The notes below the pieces were generated by a model, which did not search any database, was not told the DNA's origin, and saw nothing but the letters and a program-made list of their open reading frames with translations. Shown piece by piece: positions 9,423 through 18,041 of a DNA stretch of 39,072 bases (position 1 is its first letter; each line of letters starts with the position of its first letter). Origin of the DNA: Spirochaetales bacterium (lineage in GTDB: Bacteria; Spirochaetota; Spirochaetia; UBA9216). The DNA lies in the NCBI GenBank assembly GCA_031273605.1, contig JAISRN010000068.1, positions 1 to 39,072 of the forward strand. Reading direction: 5' to 3'. A program made the translations under genes and the position numbers.

Positions 9423-10568
9423 CTAACCCAGGGCCTGATCAAAATCTTCAATAAGGTCCTGGGGATCCTCCAGGCCCAGGGACAGGCGGATCAGGGTGTC
9501 CGTAACCCCCAGCTTTTCCCGCTGGGCCGGGGGCATGGAGGCATGGCTCATCCGGACCGGATAGGAGGCAATGGTCTCCACGCTCCCCAGGCTTACCGCC
9601 GAGGCGGCCAGCTTGGTTTTGGCAAAAAAATTCAAAGCCTCTTCCCGGCTGCGGGTTTTGAAGGAGAGCACCGCCCCGGCCCCCCCGGCCTGCCGGGCGT
9701 TCAGGTCGTGGCCGGGGTGATCCGGCAAGCCCGGATAGTAGACCGCCTCTACCTTGGGGTGATCCTTTAGCCAGAGGGCCAGCCGCCCCGCGGAGGCGCA
9801 CTCGTAATCCATCCGGACTTTGAGGGTCTTGATCCCCCGGAGGACCAGCCAACTGTCCCAGGGGCCCGCAATGGCGCCAAAGCTGTTTTGTACATGGTAA
9901 ATCCGTCGGCCCAGCTCTTCCTCTGCCGCCACCGCCAGTCCCAAAACCGCATCGGAATGGCCCCCTAAAAATTTAGTGGCGGAGTGGAGGGAAATATCCG
10001 CCCCCAGGCTCAAGGGCTTTTGCAGGCAGGGGCTCATAAAAGTATTATCCACGATAGAAATGATCCCCGCCTCCCGGGCCAGGGCGCAGCAGCCCCTAAG
10101 ATCGGTAATTTTGAGGAGGGGGTTGGAAGGGGTCTCCAGGAAGAGCCCCCTAGTGTTGGGCCTTATAGCTCCGGCGACGGCCTGAAGGTCCGTGGCGTCC
10201 ACAAAGGTAACTTCCAGGCCCCAGCGCTTAAAAAAGGTGTTGAGGATTCGAAAGCTGCCGCCGTAAATGTCTTCCGCCGCCACCAGGTGATCCCCGGTGG
10301 AAAAGATCCCCAGGGTTGAGGCAATGGCGGCAATCCCGGACCCAAAGGCGCAGCCCCGCTTTCCCCCTTCCAGCAGGGCAATGGTTTGTTCCAGGGCCTC
10401 CCGGGTGGGGTTCCCCGACCGGGAGTAGTCGTATTTTTGGTTTTTGCTTAAATCTTCCTGATCGTAGGTGGAGGTTTGATAAACCGGAATTCCCAGCCCC
10501 CCGGTGTCTCCGCCGATGTTCCGATCCGTATCAAACCCGCTGTGAACACAGAGCGTTGATTCTTTCAT
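9423..10568 (-). CDS. Cys/Met metabolism PLP-dependent enzyme (cystathionine gamma-synthase / beta-lyase family)
   Basis: YQTSTY, YDYSRSGNPTREALE, AFGSGIAAI, SLHSATKFLGGHSD (PLP Lys); start at MKESTLCVHSG with AGGAT upstream. Confidence 0.9.
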   Translation of the reverse strand: MKESTLCVHSGFDTDRNIGGDTGGLGIPVYQTSTYDQEDLSKNQKYDYSRSGNPTREALEQTIALLEGGKRGCAFGSGIAAIASTLGIFSTGDHLVAAEDIYGGSFRILNTFFKRWGLEVTFVDATDLQAVAGAIRPNTRGLFLETPSNPLLKITDLRGCCALAREAGIISIVDNTFMSPCLQKPLSLGADISLHSATKFLGGHSDAVLGLAVAAEEELGRRIYHVQNSFGAIAGPWDSWLVLRGIKTLKVRMDYECASAGRLALWLKDHPKVEAVYYPGLPDHPGHDLNARQAGGAGAVLSFKTRSREEALNFFAKTKLAASAVSLGSVETIASYPVRMSHASMPPAQREKLGVTDTLIRLSLGLEDPQDLIEDFDQALG

Positions 10569-10595
10569 GGTATATCCTATAAGAAAGATAGACAG

Positions 10596-10626
10596 GCAGT
10601 TCCCAAATCTGACATTGGGAAACTGC
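10596..10626. repeat. Intergenic hairpin repeat, family 1 copy 2 (GCAGTTCCCAAATCTGACATTGGGAAACTGC)
   Basis: 27/31 identical to 54-84; imperfect inverted repeat. Confidence 0.8.
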
Positions 10627-10691
10627 TTCATTTCTTATAACTATACTGTTAATTCTCGGAAAAATCAACTAGGTAAAGCCGGGCGGGCTTT

Positions 10692-10976
10692 TTAAAGATC
10701 GTTAAAGCCTTCTTCGATGAGGGACACCAGGTTCTCCACCGCCTCCCTTTCATCGGGCCCCTGGGCGGTAAGTTCCACCGGGGTTCCCTTGTTCAGAATC
10801 ATGGTAACCACATGGACCACCGACTTGGCGGAACCGGATTTTACCGTCTCGCCCCTTTCGTCAAGTTTTTTTACGGTAATTTCCGAAGAAAAGGACTTGG
10901 CGGCCTTAACAAATTCGTTGGCCGTCCTGGCGTGGAGTCCGGTACGATTAATGATGGTAGTTTTTTTTGCGTACAT
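10692..10976 (-). CDS. ptsH: Phosphocarrier protein HPr
   Basis: NRTGLHARTA active-site His; SGSAKSVVHVVTM; 94 aa. Confidence 0.95.
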   Translation of the reverse strand: MYAKKTTIINRTGLHARTANEFVKAAKSFSSEITVKKLDERGETVKSGSAKSVVHVVTMILNKGTPVELTAQGPDEREAVENLVSLIEEGFNDL

Positions 10977-12727
10977 CAGCTATGCACCCCTTGGTCTTCT
11001 GGATTTCTTCGCTTTTTTTCTTCTTCCTGCAAATAGGATTCCACCTCGGCGGCGGTGGCCAGGCTCAGGACCCGGTTTGCGATCCCCTCCGCATCCTTTA
11101 AGTCAAGCCGGGTAACCATGCGTTTAATCCCCGCCACCGATGAGGCGGACATGGAGAGTTTCCTTATTCCCAAACCCAGAAACACCATGGCCGCCCGGGG
11201 GTCCCCCCCCATTTCGCCGCAGACGGAAAGGGGTTTTCCGGCCTTGAGAAAAGCCTGGGAAGCGACATAGATCAGCCTAAACATGGCCGGATGAAAACTT
11301 TGATAATATTCGTTGAGTTCCGGATTCTGCCTGTCCACGGCCAGGAGGTACTGGCAAAGATCGTTGGTTCCGATGCTGGCAAAATCGACTTCCTCCACAA
11401 TCAGGTCCGCAATAAGGGCAATGGCGGGAATCTCGATCATAATGCCCACTTTAATGTCCGGGTTATACTCCAGCCCCTGTTCGTCCAGCTCTTCCCGGCA
11501 CTCCCGGATAATGGCCTTGGCCCGGCGCAGATCCTCCAGGCTGCCCACCATGGGAAGCATGATAGCCAGGTTGCCCCACACCGAAGCCCGGAGAGCCGCC
11601 CTAAGCTGGGTTTTAAAAAGGTCCTGCCTGGTAAAGCAGAGCCGCAAAGCCCGCACCCCCAAAAAGGGATTATCCTCCCGGGGCAGTTCCAGGCAGGGCA
11701 GAGTTTTATCCCCCCCTATATCCAGGGTTCGCAGGATAACCTGGCGGCTTCCAAAAACCTCCGCCGCCTTTTTGTAGGCCCGGAACTGCCGCTCCTCGCT
11801 GGGCAGGTCCTGGCCGGCCATAAACAGGAATTCCGAGCGGAAGAGGCCCACCCCGTCTGTCCAGGCTGCGCCTTCCAGCTCATCGTCATTGGTGGAGCCG
11901 ATGTTCAGGCAAACCTCAACGGTTTTTCCATCCCGGGTAACCCCCTTAACTCCCCGGAATTTTTCGGTTTCCGCCGCCTCCTGCAAAAAGGCCCGGCGGC
12001 GGGCCTCGTATTCCTCGATCTGCCCTTTGGCGGGGCCGATGATGAGGCGGCCCTCCAGGGCGTCCAGAATCACCTGGTCATTGTCCCGGATGGCGTCCAT
12101 CACATTACTGATTCCCAGGAGGGCCGGAATGCCGTAGCTCCGGGCAATGATGGCGGAATGGCAGGTTAGCCCCCCCACCTCGGTTACCAGCCCCAGGACC
12201 TTTGTCCGGTCCATGACGGCCGTATTGGAAGGGAAAAGCTCATGGGCAAAAACCACCGAGGGCTCCTTGATCTCCGAAAGGTTCCGGTGTTCCACCCCCA
12301 GCCAAAGCCGCAAAATGCGGTTTTTTACGTCCCTAAAGTCCGCCGCCCTTTCCATGAGGTACTGATCGTCCGCGGCGCTGACCATATCAATAAATTTTTC
12401 ATAAACCGTTTCCACGGCGTAATCCGGGGCAAAGTTTTGTCCGGTAATCAGGGTAAGAATATCCTTCCCCAGTTCCTCGTCATTGAGAATCTCCAGGTGG
12501 GCCTCGAAAATGGCGGCCTTCTCATTCTCGCCGGACTCCCCCAGCCCTTTAATGATGAGGGAAAGTTCTCCGGCGGCCTTATCCAGCACCTCCCGGTAGT
12601 GTTCAAGATTCCGGGGCAGTTCCTCTTTGGTAAGGAACCTTTCGGTAATCACCGGACGGAAGGGGATAAAAACAAAGGCTTTGCCCAGGGCGATTCCCGG
12701 GGAAACCGGGGGAGCTTGAAAGATCAT
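10976..12727 (-). CDS. ptsI: PTS enzyme I (phosphoenolpyruvate-protein phosphotransferase)
   Basis: VGGLTCHSAIIARSYGIPAL active-site His motif, GVGLFRSEFLFM, DFASIGTNDLCQY, SVCGEMGGDP. Confidence 0.97.
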   Translation of the reverse strand: MIFQAPPVSPGIALGKAFVFIPFRPVITERFLTKEELPRNLEHYREVLDKAAGELSLIIKGLGESGENEKAAIFEAHLEILNDEELGKDILTLITGQNFAPDYAVETVYEKFIDMVSAADDQYLMERAADFRDVKNRILRLWLGVEHRNLSEIKEPSVVFAHELFPSNTAVMDRTKVLGLVTEVGGLTCHSAIIARSYGIPALLGISNVMDAIRDNDQVILDALEGRLIIGPAKGQIEEYEARRRAFLQEAAETEKFRGVKGVTRDGKTVEVCLNIGSTNDDELEGAAWTDGVGLFRSEFLFMAGQDLPSEERQFRAYKKAAEVFGSRQVILRTLDIGGDKTLPCLELPREDNPFLGVRALRLCFTRQDLFKTQLRAALRASVWGNLAIMLPMVGSLEDLRRAKAIIRECREELDEQGLEYNPDIKVGIMIEIPAIALIADLIVEEVDFASIGTNDLCQYLLAVDRQNPELNEYYQSFHPAMFRLIYVASQAFLKAGKPLSVCGEMGGDPRAAMVFLGLGIRKLSMSASSVAGIKRMVTRLDLKDAEGIANRVLSLATAAEVESYLQEEEKKRRNPEDQGVHS

Positions 12728-12733
12728 CCGCTT

Positions 12734-14035
12734 TTACGCCCCTACAAAGAGGGCGTCCTGAAGTTTCCTGAGCTGAACCATGAGGCTTGACTCATCCAAT
12801 TCCACATCCCCATAGGTAACCAACTCTCCCTTTTTCACCGGCCTGAGCATCCTGGTCTTTTTATTCACCAGGCCCAGGGGCAGCACATTTTTTTCTTTGG
12901 CTTCGGCCGCGGAAATAAAGGTTCCCCGGAGGGTGAATCCTCCTATGCCGTCCAGGGTGTCTCCGGGGTTTAGGTCAATCTTAGCCACCGTACCCGTTTC
13001 GGCCACCAGGCCCATCCGGGGCACTATGGTGGGGATGTTATCAATAACCGCCTTGGCCGCGGAAAGGGGGGTTTCCAGGCTGCAAAGGTGGTAGGGCCGG
13101 TAGAGAACAAAATTGGGCCCCTCCCCCATGGAAAGGTAGTTAAGTTCGTGGAGAATATCCGGCTGGGTGGTGGAGATAATCACAAATACGCCGGGGGCCA
13201 CTCCGTTGATATATTCAATAACCTGATAGCTGTTTAAAATTCCCCCTTCGCTTTTCAGGCTTAAGAGCTTGGGCAGATCCTTAACCTGTCCGGAGGCGCC
13301 GTGGGCCCCCATAATATCGGGAAGAAAACCCGTGGCATTGGCCATGGCGGTCATTTCCACCATAGTTTTGGTTCCGTCCTTAAAAGAACAGAGCATTTTA
13401 GGGCTCATGTTCTTGCGCCCGGCCTCGGCGGCAACGGAATCCGGGGTACAGTCGTAATCAATGGCGTTATTCTTGCCCTTTCCCACAACCCGGACATCAA
13501 AGCCTAAGGCCTTGGCAAAATCGTAGATTTCGAGCACCGCCCCCGGTTCGTCCCCCGCGGAGCCGGTGTAAACAACCCCCGCGTTAGAAGCCAGCTTGTA
13601 GAGAATGTGTCCTATGCACACATCGGTTTCGACGTTAAGCATAACGATATGTTTTTGATTATTAATGGCGTCAATGGCTACCTTGGCCCCCACCTCCGGC
13701 ACCCCGGTGGCGTCGATGGCGCAGTCAATACTTTCGCATTTAGTGGCCAGTTCGTTGTTGGTGGTAACCACAAACACGCCCTGTTCAAGCAGCCTGTCCG
13801 CCTCTTCGACGGTGGAAGCCTCGGCAAAATCCTTACCCAGGGACAGGCCCGCCCGGAGAAAGGCATTAATGGCGTTTTCAATCTTGACATCCACCACCAC
13901 GGAGGGGCGCATGCCTTTCATGGAGAGCATCTGGCCTACCATGCCTCTCCCCATCTGTCCGGCGCCGACAATCCCGGCATAGATGGGCATGTCGTTTTTT
14001 TCTAATTCTTCAAGTTTATAATTCAATCCAAGCAT
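12734..14035 (-). CDS. COG4091-type oxidoreductase with C-terminal SAF domain (homoserine-dehydrogenase-like; same superfamily as DXR-like DRL)
   Basis: GIVGAGQMGRGMVGQM Rossmann motif; GVPEVGAKVAIDAI; C-terminal KTRMLRPVKKGELVTYGDVELDESS is SAF-like. Confidence 0.8.
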   Translation of the reverse strand: MLGLNYKLEELEKNDMPIYAGIVGAGQMGRGMVGQMLSMKGMRPSVVVDVKIENAINAFLRAGLSLGKDFAEASTVEEADRLLEQGVFVVTTNNELATKCESIDCAIDATGVPEVGAKVAIDAINNQKHIVMLNVETDVCIGHILYKLASNAGVVYTGSAGDEPGAVLEIYDFAKALGFDVRVVGKGKNNAIDYDCTPDSVAAEAGRKNMSPKMLCSFKDGTKTMVEMTAMANATGFLPDIMGAHGASGQVKDLPKLLSLKSEGGILNSYQVIEYINGVAPGVFVIISTTQPDILHELNYLSMGEGPNFVLYRPYHLCSLETPLSAAKAVIDNIPTIVPRMGLVAETGTVAKIDLNPGDTLDGIGGFTLRGTFISAAEAKEKNVLPLGLVNKKTRMLRPVKKGELVTYGDVELDESSLMVQLRKLQDALFVGA

Positions 14036-14104
14036 GATACACCTCGTTTAAGAAACAAAATTTCCCCGGGGCCTTAAAAAACCCGGAGCCAAAAGCGGGG
14101 CCGG

Positions 14105-14138
14105 CGGCAGTTCCGCAAGCAGGAAAGAGGAACTGCCG
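14105..14138. repeat. Hairpin related to family 1 (CGGCAGTTCC-N14-GGAACTGCCG)
   Basis: Perfect 10-bp arms 14105-14114 / 14129-14138 sharing the GCAGTTCC/GGAACTGC core. Confidence 0.7.
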
Positions 14139-14186
14139 GCATAAAACTCTTAGAAACGCCCCTGTCAAATCATAAACAAAAATCCC

Positions 14187-14546
14187 TCACTTAAAAAAAA
14201 TCTCAAAAGGGTCCCCCGGCTTAACCTCGGGCATACCGTTTCCCTTTAGTTCAATGTGTCCGCCAATCTCCGGCTTATTTTTCCCGGTAAACTTAAAGGT
14301 ACAGTGCCCCATATTGCGCAGGGTATGATTGGCTTCTTCCCCCACGGCGGTAACCAGGTAGGTCTGATTTCCCAGGACGACCTTATCCCCCGGCTTCACC
14401 TCCCGGTCCAGGGGAACTATGGTGTGCAAAATTGACATTTCCGCCAATTCGGGAGGGGCATTGTCGTTAAAAACAATGAGAATCCCCTCCTCGGCAAAAT
14501 CAGACACCAGCTCGCCGATGGCGGTTATCTTGGATAGATAATCCAT
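14187..14546 (-). CDS. srlB: PTS glucitol/sorbitol-type EIIA
   Basis: 119 aa; ITAIGELVSDFAEEGILIVFNDNAPPELAEMSILH...YLVTAVGEEANHTLRNMGH. Confidence 0.93.
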   Translation of the reverse strand: MDYLSKITAIGELVSDFAEEGILIVFNDNAPPELAEMSILHTIVPLDREVKPGDKVVLGNQTYLVTAVGEEANHTLRNMGHCTFKFTGKNKPEIGGHIELKGNGMPEVKPGDPFEIFFK

Positions 14547-14569
14547 ACCGGTTTTAAGCTCAACAGCCC

Positions 14570-15541
14570 CTAGTAGGGCAGAAGGAAACTGGCCAGCCAG
14601 GCAATGACCACCGCCAGCGGGCCGGTAATCATCCGGGAAAAAAGCACCGCCGGAACGCCCACATTGATGGTCTCCGGTTCCGCCTCTCCCAAGGCCAGGC
14701 CCACAGGGACAAAATCCCCTCCTACCTGGGCGTCAATGGCAAAAAGCGCCGGAAGGGCCATGGCGGGTTTAATGTTCCCCGCGCCAATCTGCTCACCCAC
14801 CAGAACGCCGACAATCTGGGCAATAACCGCCCCGGGACCGATGATGGGGGAAATCACGGGAATTGCGCAGATAAACGATAGGATGATCATGCCGATCAGA
14901 TTGCCCGCCAGTGGGGAGATGCCCTTGGCAATGATGTTCCCCAGGCCGGTTCCGTTGATGATACCGATGATCACCGAAACAAAGGCCATGAAAGGCAGGA
15001 TGTGCCGGATAACCATGTCGATGGTATCCCGTCCGGCCTGAAAGAATTTGCCAACCACCCCTCCGACGGCCTTGCCGATTCGGATCAGGATGCTCTGCTT
15101 TCCGCTTGAACCGTCTTCTTTCACTTTGGTGTCCTCTTTTTCCGTGATTCCCGGGGCAGTGACAGGTTCGCTGCCGTCGGCATAACTCAGGTTTTCCGGT
15201 TTTACCCCGGAAACATAAATGTCTTCGGTAATGTACTTGGCCAGGGGTCCCGAAGGCCCGGTCTGCATGAGGTTTACCGTGGGGATTCGCTTTTTGGGAT
15301 AAACGCCGCACCGGGCGGTTCCGCCGCAGTCGATGATAACCACGGCAATTTTGTCCTCCGGAATGCCCGTGGAAAAACCGTCCCCCGCAGTGCCGCCGGT
15401 CATTTCGGCAATTTTTTTGGTGAGCCCGTCAATGCCGCCCCCGGTAACGGAGACGATCATGTTTTTTTCGTCCGTGGGCTGAATAACCAGGGGACCGCCC
15501 CAGCCGCCCCGCCCGGCGCTTATTTTAATGGCTTTATACAT
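14570..15541 (-). CDS. srlE: PTS glucitol/sorbitol-type EIIB(C)
   Basis: N-terminal KISAGRGGWGGPLVIQP...VVIIDCGGTARCGVYPKKRIPTVN, then a membrane domain ISPIIGPGAVIAQIVGVLVGEQIG. Confidence 0.95.
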   Translation of the reverse strand: MYKAIKISAGRGGWGGPLVIQPTDEKNMIVSVTGGGIDGLTKKIAEMTGGTAGDGFSTGIPEDKIAVVIIDCGGTARCGVYPKKRIPTVNLMQTGPSGPLAKYITEDIYVSGVKPENLSYADGSEPVTAPGITEKEDTKVKEDGSSGKQSILIRIGKAVGGVVGKFFQAGRDTIDMVIRHILPFMAFVSVIIGIINGTGLGNIIAKGISPLAGNLIGMIILSFICAIPVISPIIGPGAVIAQIVGVLVGEQIGAGNIKPAMALPALFAIDAQVGGDFVPVGLALGEAEPETINVGVPAVLFSRMITGPLAVVIAWLASFLLPY

Positions 15542-15548
15542 CTGTCTC

Positions 15549-16076
15549 TTACCTCCGCTTCATAAACAGCAGGGTGAGCCGCTCGGTAACGATGCCCCGG
15601 ATGAGGATGACCACCACGCCCACAATAAAGTATAGAATAGCCAAGGCCCCCAGGGAATAGCCAAGGGCGGTGATACCTTGGGCTATTCCCAAATAAACGA
15701 AGAGCTCCCCCGCATTGGCATGGGGAAAGAGCCCGGTTATGGGGTGGCAGAAGGAAACCGCGGAATCGTAAAAGGCGGGTTTGTATTTTTCCTCCAAAAA
15801 GCGGCCAAAGGTGTAGGCCATGGGGTTACACAGGATAAACATAGAAAGCACCGGCAGCACGGTGTAGCGGAGCAGAAAGAATTTACTGCAACCTGCGGCA
15901 AACTTGTCCATTTTTTCCTGACCAATCAGGGCAATCAGGGCGTTCACAAAGGTAATCAAAACCACCAGGGTGGGAATGATCCCCGTTACCAGCCCCATAA
16001 AGTTCTGACCGCCGAGGTTAAACAGATTGATAAACCATTCTGCAGCCTTAGCTAGGGCATTCATAATTTCCTCCAT
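15549..16076 (-). CDS. srlA: PTS glucitol/sorbitol-type EIIC
   Basis: 175 aa hydrophobic; NLGGQNFMGLVTGIIPTLVVLITFVNALIALIGQEKMDKFA; precedes srlE. Confidence 0.95.
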   Translation of the reverse strand: MEEIMNALAKAAEWFINLFNLGGQNFMGLVTGIIPTLVVLITFVNALIALIGQEKMDKFAAGCSKFFLLRYTVLPVLSMFILCNPMAYTFGRFLEEKYKPAFYDSAVSFCHPITGLFPHANAGELFVYLGIAQGITALGYSLGALAILYFIVGVVVILIRGIVTERLTLLFMKRR

Positions 16077-16187
16077 ATCTTATTGATTTCAATCAAACAC
16101 CTTTAGTCATCTGAGAAGTTAATAACGCCCCCTCCTTTCCGGGCTTTTTAGTTTTTCCCTGCCAGACCAGTGTTTTGACTCGAAAAA

Positions 16188-16622
16188 TTAGAGCCCCGGG
16201 CGCTGGGGAGTCCCCTCCCCTTCTTCAAGGGCCTTGGCGTCCTTCCTTTTAAAATAGGCGTCCAGGGCTTCCACCGCCTGAATCAGGGCGCCCTTTTTTT
16301 TGCTCAAAACTGCAGGATCGTAGGGATGGCGGCGGCGGTAAATTTTTAAATCGACGCCGTCTTTCTCGATCCCAATGCGCCGGATGGCCTCCAGACTTAA
16401 GCCCCGGTACTCAGGAATTTCTTTAAACCGGGCAAAAACGGTGATCCCCTTCATGGCGCGAACCGAAAGGACCTGGTCCTGGTCCCGGTCGTAGGCCAGG
16501 ATCAGAAGCTCCCCCGGACCGATAACCCCCTTGCGCTGACCCACCCCCAGGGTTGCCTTGCCGCCTACGAGTTTCTTTACCGTTTTTTGATACTGCCGCA
16601 CCTGGAGGTAGCCTAAAAACAT
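16188..16622 (-). CDS. gutM: GutM family glucitol operon activator (real start probably upstream, at a non-ATG/GTG/TTG codon)
   Basis: MKGITVFARFKEIPEYRGLSLEAI resembles E. coli GutM MKGLTVFARPQKIPAITGMHLHEL; upstream in-frame codons encode the expected N-terminal TM helix. Confidence 0.8.
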   Translation of the reverse strand: MFLGYLQVRQYQKTVKKLVGGKATLGVGQRKGVIGPGELLILAYDRDQDQVLSVRAMKGITVFARFKEIPEYRGLSLEAIRRIGIEKDGVDLKIYRRRHPYDPAVLSKKKGALIQAVEALDAYFKRKDAKALEEGEGTPQRPGL

Positions 16623-17056
16623 TTGCAGCCCCAGGAGGCAGAAAACCGCTAAAAAAATAAAACTCCGGGAAATGGCGAAACCCCCCCAGGGGGGGGCAAT
16701 TTTTGCGCAACCCCGCCCCTTGTGAAATTATTATGGATCGGGTCTTTTAATCCGTCAATAAAAATTTTTATCAAAATTTTCGCATAATTTTCCAAATTGT
16801 TAAAAATTTATTGAATTTTTGGAACGGAGGGGATTTTGCGGGGAAAAATTGCCAAAAAGAACCAAAAAACAGGGGAAAAAGCCCGTTTTGGCGAGGAATT
16901 CAGGGGCGCCGAAAGCCGCCGCCAGGGGAAAAAGTCCTGAATTTTAAAAATGTCAAATTTTTACAATATTTTGCCATTATTTTTCAATAGAATTTCACTT
17001 TTTTCCAAGGAATCGCCGTTTTTCTGCGGAGAACTGGAATACCCGCCTTAACCCGG

Positions 17057-17077
17057 ATTAACCACGGACCTCACGGA
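17057..17077. repeat. Dispersed repeat, family 2 copy C (ATTAACCACGGACCTCACGGA)
   Basis: Exact 21-bp reverse complement of 258-278. Confidence 0.85.
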
Positions 17078-17231
17078 CGGAAAAAGTGGTTAGTGGCAAG
17101 AGGAATAGGTTGGGAAGTCCACCCTCCACCCTTCTTTCGCGGTTCCTTTTTCCTGCGGTATCAAACAGATTTTTAACAATGGTGAAGCAAAAAGCCCCTT
17201 TCCCATGTCTTTATAGGGAAAGGAGACTACC

Positions 17232-17968
17232 ATGAATCGACTAAACCCCCTGAACGATTTCCTCTTCCAAAAAATGCTCGGCGAAAAGGGATGCGAGCCC
17301 CAGCTAAAGGCGCTCCTCAACGCCCTCCTTGCCAATACAGGGCGAAAACCCCTCTCCGAAATCGAAATTATCGAAAATACTACCCTCCCTCCGGATATTG
17401 TCGGGGCAAAAAAAAGTATCCTCGACATCCGCTCCCAAACCCCTGACCGGAATAAAATTAATATTGAAGTTCAACTGGCAAACGAGTATAATATAGGCAA
17501 AAGAAACGTCTTTTACGTGAGCCGGGAACTGATTAAGGGCATCGTAGCCGGCCAGGACTATCGGAAGTTACCCCAGGTTATAGCGATTAATATCCTGGGG
17601 TTCAGTCCCTTCCCCCTGGAACGGTATCACACCAGTTTTCACCTGCGGGAAGACCTGAATCCTGAGTTCATATTAACCGATGTGATTGAGATGCGGAGGA
17701 GTTGATAAAGATGGACGAAGGGATAGCCAAAGCGCAGGCGATAATGGACCGGATAACCCGGGATGAGAAGCTGCTCCATGCCTACGAGATGTATGAGATG
17801 ACCCTTTCGGACGAAACCTCCCGGCTTAACGGCGCCAGGGAGGAAGGCCGACAGGAAGGGGAGGAACGAATCCGGGAGGTGGCGAAAAACTTTAAGGCCA
17901 TGGGACTTTCGGCGGAGCAAATTGCCGCCGCCACCGGCCTAAGCCCCGACGAAATAGCCCGGTTATAG
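17232..17968 (+). pseudogene. Rpn / PD-(D/E)XK nuclease-transposase family gene, split (17232-17705 N-terminal part; 17690-17968 C-terminal part in another frame)
   Basis: N-part MNRLNPLNDFLFQKMLG...KSILDIRSQTPDRNKINIEVQL; C-part EELIKMDEGIAKAQ...REEGRQEGEERIREVAKNFKAMGLSAEQIAAATGLSPDEIARL; both halves are typical of one Rpn protein and the middle appears missing. Confidence 0.7.
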
Positions 17969-18041
17969 GGAAAAAGTCGACCACACTGACCCCACAGACA
18001 AAGAAAGAAACCTCCCCCGGCCTTTATGTGCCTTCCGTGCC

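Noticed and set aside
11291-12169. 292-aa plus-strand ORF
   Set aside because: Fully antisense to the clearly identified ptsI; no domain signature.
13301-13507. Small plus-strand ORFs over 12.9-14.0 kb
   Set aside because: Antisense to the COG4091-like gene, no motif or RBS support.
16423-16710. 95-aa minus-strand ORF (MRKNCPPLGGF...) overlapping gutM
   Set aside because: Alternative frame of gutM; the GutM signature is in the other frame. Kept only as evidence for the possible tract slippage.
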